Source: Trileptium ribeirensis (Eukaryota; Nematoda; Enoplea; Enoplida; Thoracostomopsidae). From it: a stretch of DNA of 64,000 nt. Where the stretch lies: contig JASANE010020350.1 in assembly GCA_030248225.1 (NCBI GenBank), positions 1-64,000 of the forward strand, read 5' to 3'. The notes under the pieces were generated by a model that did not search any database, was not told the DNA's origin, and saw only the letters and a list, made by a program, of their open reading frames with translations. Shown here piece after piece: positions 36,439 through 49,604 of the stretch. A program made the position numbers and the translations under genes. The stretch's first letter is position 1; each line of letters starts with the position of its first letter.

Positions 36439-39400
36439 GTAAGTAGATATGAGCGGTTATATGTCTTGGAAGTAACACCTCTACGGTCACTGAATCATTG
36501 AAAACCAATGGATCACTAAAACTGAACGATACGTTGATATCAAGACATTCATATTCACGTTACCTTTGTTTTACTTAGTCGGTTGCTTGCAGTGATGTAG
36601 TTTGCTTTGCAAACACAGCTGCAAGAAATTGCCAATGATTTATTGTTGTAGTGAAATAAAAAAATTGATCTACAAATGTTATTTACTATAAATATACAAT
36701 TCGAAAATAGCCTTTCCAATTAACACAGCAACTCTAAACCCGTGTTCACAATGCTTTTGATGTGATCTGCTCTGTTCCGATTCGATCATATCTGACTTGT
36801 GTTCGCATTTTATCTGATCCGATCTATACGAGCAAACTTTACCGCTCGCATGCCCGTGTGCATGTGTTTTTCCGCATTACATCATCCGATTCGGTTCCGA
36901 TAAAAGTGTGCATGCTTTTCGAATACGATCTGATTCGTATAGGATTCGAGTAGATCGAACCACATATTAGATCGCACCGGAACGGTTCACATCTCTTAGG
37001 TAGGCATTCATCAGAAGTTTTGTTCAAATTTCTTGAATAACAATACGGTTACCGAAACCAAAAACAAGCTTATTTGAAAAGCTATAGTTCATAATGAAAA
37101 TTGAAAGCTTCCACGATATCTCTAGCCTGTTATAAATATGCGATTCTCTAAACAGATGTAAGGAACTGACATTGCACGTAGTAGTAGTTTGACCAACCAT
37201 TCAGACATCGAAGCATCCCGGACGGCATAAACGGTGTGTACTAATATTGCGACTAATCTCTGAAAAATCAAAAGCTAGAATCAGAAAAGCTTTAGCTTAT
37301 TCAAATCACGTAGTAGCGGAATAATAAGTAAACAGTTATTAATTGCGTAGAATAAAAACCATAGGCTCCCAAGATCCGTCGGCATAGCGAGGATGGACAT
37401 GCGCCGCAGGGTAAAGACAGGCCGTGGGAATAACCAAAGAATTTTCCGATACTGCCCAATTTTTCTTCGTAATTTTCTGCATTTCCCTGAGTTTTCTTAA
37501 AATTGTTGATATTTTGCTTGCATATAATCACTAAAATATAGCCTATAGGGGGTAACCTCCCACCGCTGTGGGACCCATTATATATTAATCAAATGACTTA
37601 AACTTTATTTTTAGGCGGAGTCCGTACCGATAGCCAAGGCTTCATTATGGACGCCAAAGGTGCAATGATGAATTTTCATTTTCCATCGCCTCAAAGAGAT
37701 AGTCACGATGGCCACCGCAATGTTGCTTCAAACTCAAATATCAATAACAATTATAATAATAATAATAATAATAATTCAACAATTACACCACTCAAGTCTC
37801 CAATTGCATCTGCGTTGACCAGCTTTGGTGGACGACGCGATGACGAATACTCGCTCAGCCAACTTGAGCATGCAATACGTGCATGGGAACATGCAATGCT
37901 ATGGCATTTGTCAAATTGGCGTCCGAAAGATATTGAACTCAGCTGGTTTACTCTTCGTAATTTTGAGGACGAGCTTGACATGTCGGATCGGCTATTTTCA
38001 CTCGGACCACATCTCCTAATTGTAATCCTTATTATTAGCATATTTTCGTGTTGTGTTGCGGACTGGGTATTTAGTAAGCCGTTATTAGCAGTTGGCGGTG
38101 TTATAACATCGTTACTATCGATTGCAAGTGGATTCGGACTATTGCTCATTATGCAAATTAGATTCGTCAACATTGTTTACATTGCACCGTTCCTGATATT
38201 GTGTAAGTTTGGCATTGTTACTTGCTTGATATTAATTATAATAATTATAATTACTATTGGGTTTACTGTGGTTCATAGCAGACATTATATAATTGTGCAA
38301 AATGTAGGTTTAAACCCTATAATTTTTAATTCAAAGATAAACATGCCCGCATACTACGTTATGATGTAGGCAAAGATCGACAAAGAAGATCACATATGAA
38401 TGATACATAGATTGGGATAAGTTCTACGAAATAAGACACAGCATAAAATATACAAATCCTGAAACCAAAACTCATCTCTAAGTTTGTATATCAGTCTCTT
38501 TATAAACGAATCACCGTCGAATTTGGAAAACGTGACATTAATACCAAATATTGACGTTTCGCAAACTTTTCATTGAAGTCTTAGCGTCTAGGCACCGCTA
38601 ACTTCATGATATCCTAACACTTTTCTGATATACCTTAACAACTTCATGATATACGTTAACACTTTTCGGTATGACGTTAGCTGATATTTTTTATGGCAAA
38701 GTGCTTTTATATTTACATAACATATTGTGTGGCTATTGTCATACGTTCACAAACGTTTCACATGGTCAGTTCTCTATGCCATAGACAGCGCTGATTTTGA
38801 TCTCCAAATATATGTGTGCTGTACGGGGAAATAACCGATGTTCTACGTCATCGCATGTGCGTTTTATTTGAGGAACATGAAAACATATTTACGGTATATC
38901 TAAACCGTAATCGGAGTTTTGTTTAGTTGTAACCAATGTTGTGTTTTCAAAGTTGCTAACGATTTTATAGAACAATCACTATACTTAATCTTAGCCATAT
39001 AAACTGACAAACCTTGTAATTTTACTTTCAATGAGTATAAACGATTAAACATTCAGATGTAGTTTGGAAATAATTAGACTACAGAGTCTACATTTGATAA
39101 TTTACAGCCATCGGCGTCGATGATATGTTTCTGATGCTTGCTGCGTGGCGCAAAACCGTTGGAGTATCGACGATCAAACAACGGATAGCGACAACTTTTA
39201 GGTATTTATCTGTAATATTAGATTTTGTAATAATCTTGTCATAATTGGCTGCTTTTGAAACTTTAACTACTAATTTCGAACGAATTAACCTTTAGCTGGT
39301 CACAATAACCGCCGTCACAATTTTCATAATCCGAGCATTTCATGCTGAGCTCATTGAGTTATTGTAAATTTCATTAAAACTCCGCTATTCCCGATTATTA

Positions 39401-42400
39401 TCAAAATGGATGTTATTATTTCCAAAAAATAATATTATGAAAATGTTGTAGAATGCTCGTAAAAAATATTTGAAATTTTATTTAAGTTGAGTTTGCATCT
39501 TATAAACATTTGCTAAATTGCTTTACGAATTATTATATCGGGATGTACCTGGAGATTCCCATGAAGACATTTAGTGAGCGATGCTTAAGAAATTAGCGAT
39601 AGTTATTCTTCAACGAACCAAACTGTGCGAAATTAAATTAACATTGATATTGCTAAAAAAAATTTAGAAAATGTCAGATAATAGATTTTGGGATTATGAA
39701 ATATTTGTGCCTTCTATCGTATATATATATGATTTATTGCTGGAGTCGTTACAGAGAGTGAGAGATTAGAGTTAATTTTTATTTAATAGAGCTGTTTTGT
39801 TGCTTAAGCTCGCATTTATATTAAGTCCAAGTTGGCTTAGGCGGCAACGGGTGGACGTTTTCAGGGTAAATCTTTTTGGCTATTTGGAAATTGCTCATAA
39901 TTGAAAAAATTGCTATATATAATTTCCACAATAATTTGCTCATAACTGTTATTTTTTAATTTTCACAGGCAATATGGCGCGGTGGGCGGTTCAGTGACTC
40001 AGAAGTAAATGTGGGTTAGGGGGCCCGTTTATTAGCGAGTAACCATCCCCTATCCCTGTGGACACCTATGCACTAAGTGAAAATTCGGTTATCTTTACAG
40101 AAAACGGTTAAATGCTTGAAAGCTGCGTATCCTTCAATGAACGTGGCTTTATTCGACAATTATTATTGTGAAATTTCAGCGAAGCTGCAGTTTCAATCAC
40201 GATTACTAGTCTGACTGATATTCTTTCGTTTGCTATCGGAACGTTCTCAGTTTTTCCGGCCGTTCGTTATTTTTGTGTCTACGCTGCAGTTAGCCTTGGT
40301 TTCTGCTATCTATATCAGATTACATTTTTCGGCGCATGTCTTACATTTTCTGGCATACGTGAACAGCAAAATCGACATTGCTTAACTCTGATGCGAATTA
40401 AAAGTGCGGAAGATTCAAGTTAGTTTTAACAATTTCTGGTCTATAATTGTAGTGTAAGACATTACTTAGGACTGTATATATCAATATCTGCAGTCTATAT
40501 TTGTTAACCTTATGTGGTGTATAAACGTGTCATATTTGTGTTAATGAGCTTATTATTGCTATAGTTATGTTCGATGTTCATTACTGCACCTGCATTTGTA
40601 ATGTACTATATATGATCTATAAGCTGTTATATTGATACTATAACTACTGTTTAACAAATAATGTTAACAATAATTCAGAGTTTTGGCTATCGCCGTATGT
40701 TAGAGGTGATGACGAACCGAAATTTTCAAGTTCGCCTGGGCTCGGCTTGAAACTTTGAAATTCCAGCTCAGCTTGTTGCCAGTTTTTTCTACGCTCAGGT
40801 TTGCTATGGTTCTAAAGATCCATGAGCCAAATTGTTTAGGATGGAGCTAGATTTATAAATGGATACACATGATATGATCTAACCGATGCGACAAATTAGC
40901 TCACACTTTTAAAATTATTATGTTCTGCTAATAATTGAGTTAGGCTTACGTCGGCGTAGGCTAAAACTTTATATAGCCCCTTGCCCTTCGAAAAAAGCTC
41001 CTAACTCTCTATTTTTACGCTCATGTTACTTTAAGGTAACGGAGTTATCCGTAGCTTCAGTGAAAACTTTCTAAAGCGTTATTCCCTAATATTAAATCTA
41101 AATGTAACTTTAGATGAGGTACAGTCAAGATAATGTGAATTTAGAATACGATTCGATAACATTTAGCAAAACAATTGATCGAATACAAAATTATATTTCG
41201 CCAACCAACAAAAACAGGTTTCTAAGAAGCGGGTGTCCTTTCTAGCAGGGACAGTGGTTTTATTCTATAAACATACCCAATTTTAGTCGAGCCTGTTAAC
41301 TGGTTACATAGCAAAGGATCTTTGTAAGTAGATAAAAATCGGACCATATCACTAAATATTGGCCTTTAGAAATTTAATATTGATGTGGCCAGATATTGTC
41401 CTCTGACATCCACAGCAACACTCAGCGTATCGATTTGTTTTATTAGGCGCCGAATTGCAGTTTTGAGAGATTGGTTTTAATGATGCACATAAATGGATAC
41501 TTGGTTTTCGCAAATGCAATAGAAGTATCGGCTGTGTATTGGTCGTCGATTTAGCTTAAAAAGGATTTAGGAATAAAAATTTGCTAGCAAATCATTATGT
41601 TGTAAACGATATATGTATCCCCGAAACTGAACCTAAATTTGCTAATATTTTATCTCTTGTACTTGCTAAAAAACTTCTACAAAATCATTTCAAGCATTCC
41701 AGAATTACGCATGTTTCGGCTATTTTAGAATTTGAATAATGTAAAGTAGTTAGAAATGGTCATTTAGTAGAAGAAATGGGATGAGATACAAGTTTAGAAA
41801 CTGCAATTTTAATACATGGGCAAATTCGATCTGATCTTTCGCTTATGATAAAGACGCAGTAGCGAAAAAATTTGGGTGAATGTAGGGATTAGAGCGATTA
41901 TTATAATCGTTCGGTTGAAAACCCTAGGTCACATCAAACATTAATTCGTCCGCCGCTGCGGCGTTAGTTTGATGTGTTTCACAAGAGTATCGCAATTACG
42001 TTTACCAAATTGGCCAAAAGTATACCTTTTGACGGTGGTTAGTAGCCCACGATAGTGTCCTACTAATGCCGTCATTTCATTGTGCGTTCAATTCAAAATA
42101 TAACTTTATCGACTGCTCTATTTAAAATATCAAAAATTGCTTATTTTATATATGAATTACTTGGCTAGCCCGAGCTTTTTTACTATCTTTGAAACTAAAC
42201 TGCCAGTTTCAACCCAACGGTCACAGGGTAGCATCTAGTATCTGGGAGAACGTGACAGAGTACCATCTTGGAACCAATGTACGGTGTGCATGCCGGTTAC
42301 CAAAAGTTTATGTACATATCTGTTTGACCAACTTGGTAGATTTGATGGGGGTAGGCCCCCTTGTCCGTCCCCAGACATATTTCTTTATATGCATATATAC

Positions 42401-45400
42401 ATGATTAACCAATTGGACTTCATATGGTGTGCGCCCAACAAATTTCTATGAGATTACACTAATGATTGACCAACTTGGAATTTTTCTGACGAGACCACCT
42501 GCGTAGCCTTCAGCAAACGTATAATTCCTGGGGACGTGTTCCCCATCTCTCACGGTGTGTCCATGACTGCTAAATTACGTATAAATATCGCCAAGTATAT
42601 ATTACCAAACATTTGCACTAATTATATGATGTTAATAAGATTGCATAAAATCTACCTACCAATTGTATTTAGGAATACCAAAATTGAATAAAAATATAAT
42701 GTTGAAACATAGTTAGTGTATGATCAGGCAACATTAGCTAAATTTAAACAATATCTTTGACGATATTATTGTACGAGCCGGCCCCGCTGGACTTGTTTCG
42801 AAGATGGTCGGTTTGGTTCGGCTTGGTTGGGATTTATTCCGAACCGAGTCTTAAACACAACTTTTCACCTTTACCATGTTTCAAGGCACTCAAACTTTTT
42901 GCTCAAATTTTGATCAAAATTTGAGCTCAAATTTTGATCAAAATGTGAAAGAATCTTTTTGCATTTTTGATAAGTTTGAATGTGTGAACACTGCTCAAAC
43001 TGTTTGGATATCCTTGTAGCCAATGATCGACGACATTCATACTTGAAAAAGTTTGAGCTCAAATTTTGTTCGCAAATTTTAAAATATCGCAATTTTTTGT
43101 TAAAAATTACCGTCAAAATTTGATCAAAATTCGAGCAAAAAGTTTGAGCTCAAAATTTGAGCAAAAAGTTTGAGCATGTGAACACGCCTTTAGATCGATA
43201 TGGGTGTACAATGGCTGACGGTACTGCGCAAATAATTATACCAGTCCATTTTTGTTGCGGTATAAAAAAAGCAATGTCTACTACTACAGGTAGCAATATT
43301 TCACAGCAGCGTAAAACATAAGATTTGGCCATTAAAATGTAGAGCAAAGTTGGAAACACGTCTATAAGCCTCATGATTGTGAGATATGCCCTGATGCCTA
43401 CAAGGCGGCACAATCACATATATTAGCAGTCTGGCCTAATAGTCATTAGCGTGCATTTTACAGTGATGAGTCATCGTGCTCAAAACGTCCTGCATCGCGT
43501 AATCCTCTATGAGAAGAGACTAAAGCCACGTTGGTCTACGGCTTCCAAATGAAAAATGATTACGTGTCCGCTTTTAAGGTAGCATTGTCTCCGTCTGGAA
43601 ATGGCATCCATTTAACGTTTCTGCTTAGGCAAATATGACGTCTAATTCCATGAAATGGAAGATCAGCATAAGCACCTCAGCAATAACTTGATGATTTTGT
43701 CGATACTTTTCAATGTATAACATATTACGATGCCTTTTAATTGGCTAGTATCTATATACAAAGCCTGCATGCGTATATACTTTGTATATGTTTGCAAGCT
43801 TGCATCGTGTTGCAAAGACATTTTAGGACCAAGACGGCCCTTACGCTTAAAAGTATAAGCTGCCTCAAGATGCTGTTCTCAGACGGTTAGGTTGTTAGGC
43901 TCACTTTATTTTTTTATATATCTGTGATAGCCGGTTATTTACAGAAATGTTTATCATAAATAAATCAATCATTTCCAACTAATAGAGGCGAAACGTACAC
44001 AAATTTTGTTCCGAAGCAGAGCTGCAGATTGATTTTCGCCGACCGAGACAGTACTGTGATATTTATATATTTTGTGAGCTTTTTACCGAAATGGAACCAT
44101 GTTATAGCAAAATTTGACCCAATTTGTGCAACCAAACCTAAGTTATAAGTTATTAGTATCTTACGATAATTATAAAATATTAGAAATTAAAGAAATGTGG
44201 ACAAATGTTGATTAAAACAGGTAGCGATGTACGTTTTCCAGTACAAGTTTCTTGCTTCAGGATCTATCAACGTATGGTATCGCTTGTTTTGCACTGGTGG
44301 CGACAGCTCTTCAAGTCAAAATCATACAATTTGTCAAGTGCACCACGAAGCAACAGCACACTTAAAGCTGAACGGAACAATCTCGATTAGCTCTGACGAG
44401 GCTTCTGGTACGACAACAAACAGTCAAGCACCGTTTCATTTGTATCAGGATCCAACTTTCACGTCACCACATCATTCGTCCTCAGAAACAAAATATGATG
44501 GCTGCGAACGGCGGCAAAATCGCAGCGTCGACAAACGAAAATCAGTTGACAAGATCGGCGGTGGAACCTGTGATTCAAGACAGCGAGAACGGTCCATGTC
44601 AAAACCTCGCCGTCGCAAAGCCACACGCATACAACCTTTACTAACAATATTTTGTCATCGCTACTACGCACCGTTCCTAAGTCAACGCTATTCAAAGTTG
44701 CTGGTCGGAATTTCGTACGTAGCATATATTGTAATTGCAGTTAGCGGATGGACACAACTTGCGGTCGGTCTCAATTATGCCCAACTGCTGCCGGACAATG
44801 CTCGAAGCAAACTATATTTGCTACGATTCGGCGAATATTTTACCGACTATGGCTCACCGTTAGAAATTACAATTCACAACAGCGATTTGGATTATAGCGA
44901 CTCAGGCGTTCAAGAACAGCTAGTTCGCTTTGTCAATCGCTTTCAATTTACTTACTACACCACGTCTGCTTCGTTTTGGCTTGCCGACTACCTAATATAC
45001 TTGGAACGAACACGGCCGCCACGTCAACATCCAATTCGATCGCCACATTTTGAGCAAATTTTACAGCAAAAATTTCTTACCGACCCGACCTATTCCCATT
45101 ACGCGGATCATATTGCATGGAAATCACCGCCGGCCATCAATTTATCGCTTGTCGCATCACAAACTAACGCTCGACCACCGGTGATTGCTGCAACGAGATT
45201 CCTTGTCGGAGTTCGTAGCTTACGCTATGGACACGAGCAAGCATTTCGAAATTTGATTTTTAAAATCATCGAAGACGCCAACGAAGCAGGTATTACAACG
45301 ACGGCGAGCGGACAAAAAGCATCGCGCTATAGTCTTAGTGTTTTTCATCGAACGTTTCCAGTTGCTGAGCAGCAAAATGCAATCATACCGTCGACAGTGA

Positions 45401-46863
45401 AAACAGTCCTTGCAGCTACGGTATCGATGCTCGTCGTCGCTTTTGCATTTATTCCAAATCTAGTTTGTTCGGTTTGTGTTGCAATTGCTATTATTTCAAC
45501 TAATATCGGTGTTATCGGATTGATGACTTTACTCTCGATTCATCTCGATATTATATCGATGATTACAATTTTGATGTCGGTTGGAATCTCGGTCGATTTT
45601 ATTGCTCATATTTCGTACTATTTCGTTACGTCGTTGAGTTCGGAGAGTGCAAATGCTCAGTGGGATCTTGCTGGCACTCGTGCTCAGGAAGTACTTCAGT
45701 ATCTCGGTACACCGATTTTACAAGGCGCATGTTCGTCGGTTTTTGGAATGCTGGTATTACTTGCTATACCTGCCTACATGATACGAGCTTTTGTACAAAC
45801 GCTACTGTTGGTGATTATTCTTGGCTTATACCATGGTCTTGTACTTCTACCAATATTGCTTACTATATTTCTGAATAAAACAAAGCAAATTTCGTCTAAT
45901 AAAAGCCTTGCTTCAACTTCAAGATCAGATGCGTGTCGTAGTAAGCGTAATGAACAAACTATTAACAACTTAGCGCCGACTGATTACGTTGTTGATGATA
46001 AACATCAGCCGAAGCAAGGAAAAATTAATGTCTCAAGTAGTGGTTTCGACATTTCCATTACACCATGTTCAGGATTAGTTTTTGCAGAAAACTCTACTGC
46101 CTGTCACGCAGTTGCCAATAATGACAACACCACGTTCGGTAAAAGTTTTGTCGGCGGACCACATTTTATGGAAGGCTCCTGCTACATGATTCGTAATAAT
46201 AATATTGTTGAGCTAATAAATAGTCTACCTGCTGCTCCTTTGTGTCATCAAAAGTCAAATGGATCAAACGTTCGACGCCCAGACCTGAACTATAATCATG
46301 GCCCTAAATCGCCTGCGGGATCTTCCGTAGACTATTCCTCAACGATCTATTCTCTACCTCGCTCAACTTCAGCTGACTCAAACAACGGCGGTAGTTGTAC
46401 AGAACAAGCCATGGATGCCCCGTTTCAACACTCACCGCCACCTTCAACTGTTGTTGACATCCAGTCTTTCTACAGTCCTGAGCCTGTGTCTGCCGGTTCT
46501 ACATTGCTTTCCGAAGCATCGAACAGTAGTCATCGAAGTCATGATTGTGAGCCGGGTTGTGCCCACACACGTTTAAATATTCAAGATAATATCCTTAGTG
46601 GAATCTCTGCGTCCGAATCTGTGTCAGATAGTGCACGGCCAAAAAACTGTAGACTTAGAAATTGTAATCAACCAAATGTAAGCCCCAAGAGCACAGGAGA
46701 TAACGATATTAAATACATTCGTCATAGCAGCTGCACCAGCGGTAGTGCGAGTGAAACTGACGGAACGACATCGTGTGTGTCAAAATCGTCGCAATCTGCT
46801 CACAGTTCCGCAAGCCAAAGCACGGCAGGTAGTCAAAAGCGGTTGAAAAAATACAAAAATTAG
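35805..46863 (+). CDS. Gene A: Patched-related (PTR-type) RND membrane protein, five exons
   Basis: Joining 35805-36438, 37615-38202, 39108-39201, 40180-40418 and 44261-46863 with consistent phases gives 1385 residues. The order is that of Patched-related proteins: TM1 (about 24-45), a large extracellular loop, a sterol-sensing domain of TM2-TM6 (about 341-490) with IGVDD at 409-413, a second TM1-like segment (about 665-685), a second loop, and TM8-12 with GISVDF at 960-965. Such proteins sit in membranes and are thought to move sterols or lipids using a cation gradient. The C-terminal 330 residues are Ser/Asn-rich and disordered, making the protein much longer than the usual 900-1000. The ATG is the first Met after an in-frame stop. 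No transcript supports the splices; an extra small exon in the 3.8-kb last intron is possible. Confidence 0.85.
36739..37010. repeat. Possible degenerate foldback element in gene A intron 1
   Basis: Within the 1176-base intron, words such as GATCTGATTCG, GATCCGATC and GTGTTCAC against GGTTCACAT recur in roughly inverted order. It could be an old MITE, but the arms are imperfect. Confidence 0.3.
37615..38202 (+). CDS. Gene A exon 2: end of first loop, start of sterol-sensing domain
   Basis: The acceptor TTATTTTTAG and phase 1 join YYSLG to GVRTDSQGFIMDAKGAMMNF, the conserved loop segment before TM2. An Asn run (about residues 253-265) sits in the loop. TM2 (LLIVILIISIFSCCVADWVF), TM3 and most of TM4 follow. 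The donor is GTAAGT at 38203, phase 1. Confidence 0.8.
39108..39201 (+). CDS. Gene A exon 3: IGVDD motif of the sterol-sensing domain
   Basis: The 94-base exon begins after TTTACAG and reads IGVDDMFLMLAAWRKT. The paired Asp of TM4 is the expected proton- or cation-relay motif. It ends at AG before GTATTT, phase 2. Confidence 0.75.
40180..40418 (+). CDS. Gene A exon 4: TM5-TM6 of the sterol-sensing domain
   Basis: The acceptor is AAATTTCAG. It reads EAAVSITITSLTDILSFAIG, a strong family signature for TM5, then VRYFCVYAAVSLGFCYLYQI (TM6). The donor is GTTAGT at 40419, phase 1. Confidence 0.8.
41930..41976. other. Perfect 10-bp stem with G+C-rich inner palindrome, gene A intron 4
   Basis: CACATCAAAC (41930-41939) pairs with GTTTGATGTG (41967-41976). 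The loop contains the palindrome CCGCCGC-T-GCGGCG-like word. It could form a hairpin in the intron or be a decayed MITE centre. Confidence 0.6.
42883..43190 (+). mobile_element. MITE, GCTCAAATTTTGATC family, copy in gene A intron 4
   Basis: The ends are inverted (left AAGGCACTCAAAC and TTTTTGCTCAAATTTTG; right ending GAGCAAAAAGTTTGAGC, ATGTGAACACGCCTT). The interior is full of GATCAAAATTTGAGC-type inverted words. The inner segment near 42955-43030 matches 55280-55370 in reverse complement, so the 55172 element is a second copy. Confidence 0.8.
44261..46863 (+). CDS. Gene A exon 5: second RND half and disordered C-tail
   Basis: The acceptor CTTGCTTCAG fits the incoming phase 1 and joins to SINVWYRLF; an upstream CAG at 44220 would put a stop in frame. 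A basic linker (KPRRRKATR) precedes the second half: GISYVAYIVIAVSGWTQLAV, the loop, then VGISVDFIAHISYYF (TM10, with its Asp) and three more helices ending near residue 1057. The remaining 330 residues are Ser, Asn and Thr-rich with no domain. The stop TAG is at 46861. Confidence 0.8.
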
Positions 46864-47369
46864 TTGTGGCAACATAAAATCCAAAAGAAAATTGGGGTGT
46901 TCACAAATTCAGGCCATCTACACTTGGTATAAAGATTGACATAATAGCGGTGACATGAAATATGCATCGAGTTAAAAAAGAATTCTGTAAACATATGAAT
47001 TATCATAAATAATAATGAACAATAATTGCATGTTTAACAGGATGTTTGCCATAAGGTAATCTGGAGTTTATTCAAACATATCTATGATGCAGCTTCTGGT
47101 GTAACTTGTTGTTCAAACTTAACGTACTGATCGACATCAGCTTAGTAGTAATCTTGACAATTCCGAGCTCAAATTGTTGATCATCTTTATTGCAGAATGA
47201 GTTCAGTCCGCTTCAAAGTCAACACATGGATGGATGGGTTTGAAAATTTTGGTGTTCATGCCTTTGATTTACCATTATATGACAGTTATGCATCATTTAC
47301 AATAAGATGAGTGCGCATGGTCCTAATTATGTCACACGTTCAAATGGGCTAGCTACTATGTCACGCATA

Positions 47370-47445
47370 CAGTCCAGCTCGACTATTAAAATTTTGAATA
47401 GCCTAGCTAGGCTATGCATTTGTCATCGAGTGTCGAGCCGGACTG
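47370..47445. repeat. Nested inverted repeat with a perfect 18-bp palindrome
   Basis: CAGTCCAGCTCGAC (47370-47383) and GTCGAGCCGGACTG (47432-47445) form arms with one mismatch. Between them ATAGCCTAGCTAGGCTAT (47398-47415) is a perfect palindrome. It is probably the core of a small foldback element. Confidence 0.75.
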
Positions 47446-49393
47446 TGCTTTTGTCACGAAGTGTTCAGCTGAGCCCTATAACTTAAGCCAGAAACTATTT
47501 AGTCCGCGAACTTTATGTTTTACTATACGTATCTAAATAATACCCCAAAAGCGGCATACAGCTTAAAACGTTAATTTTGTATATTAAAACAAACATACAA
47601 CTTAGTATGTATCATAGTTTAGGTAGCGATCTCCAATATTTAAGATTGTAATGCTTGTTTTGCTGCTACCCCAGTCTGCCTGCTCAAATTCGATCACCTC
47701 TGTCATAAAATTAAGCTATACCCATTTGTTCAACTCATTGGAAGCCGTTTAGTAAGAAATTTGAGCCTTGACTGTATGAACTTAATATTTCAATGGCTGC
47801 AACAATAATGTATATAATAAGCACTATATGGATTGGATTATGCAAAATTAGTATACATTATTGTCCTCGTCTGTCCATTGTTTAAAGATGGAGAACGTAA
47901 AACATAAAATCAAAACGCAGATACTTATAAATACATATATATTTACATATATGTGTGTCGAAGGTCCGTTGGCTTAGGCGGTAGACTGATGGCGGGGAGG
48001 GGGCCATTGGGGGTGCTCAGGAAAGGCACGGAGGGGCGTCAGGTAAACATCCGTCGACATTTTTGCCAATTTTACCCTAATTTTTGCCAATATTTGCTAA
48101 AATTTTTCGTGAGACATTGGTGTGCGGCAAGAGGGGTGTGGGAGGTAGGGGCTACGGAGCCTCCAAAGACAAATTTTGCTTGCGGGTTCGACCTTTCGGT
48201 TTAACCTCCGTGCAAATAGCGACACCTATCATATTATTACAGCGCGTAGCCTTTTACCCAAAGACTATAATTGCTCAAACCATGTTAGAGGCAAATTTGC
48301 GGGCCGTGCAAGGAGAATCCTCGAATGGGAACACACAGATGCGTGAGAGTAGAAAACGTGAAAACAATATGACAACACCTGAAAGTGTAACCTAATATTT
48401 CCACTACCTAGGTTAGAGAACGACAGGGCAAACTTTAGACAATTCTTTGGGTTGCCATTACATTTTTGGATGAAATTTATATTGTGTTAAATTGTGTTAA
48501 ATATATATTTCTCTTCTCTCTACATAACGGCAAAATGGTAGTGGTTGATTCTTTCGGCTCATAAAATAGCTATGTATACTAGAAAATCAAGTGAATCAAA
48601 TATTGTAATCAAGTAAAGTGAACAACAGCAAATTGCGCAGCGAGTTAATGTTATTCAGGGACAGGTTTTTGTGACAGATTGGTAAATTTTCATAATTGAG
48701 TAAAAGATTTGGGGCATGTGGTTCCTGACTACTAATTTGAGTGATAACCGAGAAATCGTTTGCCGAAATCGGACTATTACATGAGTTTCGATGTTGGTAA
48801 ATTGCCGAATTTTGTAATTGGGCCTTGTTTAGCGTTTAAATTGATTGGCGATATTTAATTCACTTTGATTTTCTTGTGTTTTACCTATGTATACTGTTTT
48901 TCTCTCCTAAGAGAAGCGTGTGCATGTCGACTAAATCTGATTTTGAGGTATTTAAGATTTAGTGTTCATCTGGTGCCATTGGAGAAATGAAATGAAATTT
49001 TGATTTTGTTGATAAACGAAATCGCATTTTTGTCTGGATATAGCAGCGGTTGTTTGTCTTGGAACGGCAATTTTATTTATTGTATATATATGATTATTAT
49101 AAATAGGAGCGGAGTCTTATATTGTTAATTTGGACAAAAAACATATTAATCTGAGAAGAGCCATACAATATACACAGATGTTAAAAATCTGACAGTTTTG
49201 TGTAACTCCGGCATGTGAAATTTATAAATTCAGACTATATATTAAGCTGTCATGTATAACAGATAATGACATTTATGTTGGTATGACTTGAAATTGTAAT
49301 TTTTGTGGTTATCTCCGTTCACGAACAGAGCAAAAAAGTGTTCACATTAATGCACAAAACAAATGTATTTATAGCGATTTGTAAACTTCGAAG

Positions 49394-49604
49394 CCAAAGT
49401 TACCCTGAGGTGCATAAATATAATGCAGGCCATGCCGTTCTCGATATACAAGCTTAAACCTTACTGTTAGCCTAAGCTAAGGTCCATATATAAGGCATAC
49501 ACTAAGCCTAAGCCTAAGTAGGGGGCTGCCGCTCCCGAACCCCCCCGCTCTAGGCTGCTTATTTTTCTAGCGCTATAACGTACCGCCCCACAAGGTTACT
49601 TGGG
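49394..49604 (+). mobile_element. MITE, CCTTTAGGGG family, copy 3
   Basis: It matches the 26819 copy in order: CATGCCGTTCT then ATATAC, CCTAAGCTAA, ACTAAGCCTAAGCCTAA, GGGGGCTGC, CCCCGCTCTA, CTATAACG and the right end. The left end CAAAGTTACCCTGAGG is more diverged. Confidence 0.75.

Noticed and set aside
37751..38173. Antisense 140-codon ORF over gene A exon 2
   Set aside because: It is a shadow of the Asn-rich and membrane-coding exon on the other strand.
44205..44390. ORF in another frame at the start of gene A's last exon
   Set aside because: Using the CAG at 44220 as acceptor would enter this frame and reach a stop; the acceptor at 44260 keeps the transmembrane frame with correct phase.
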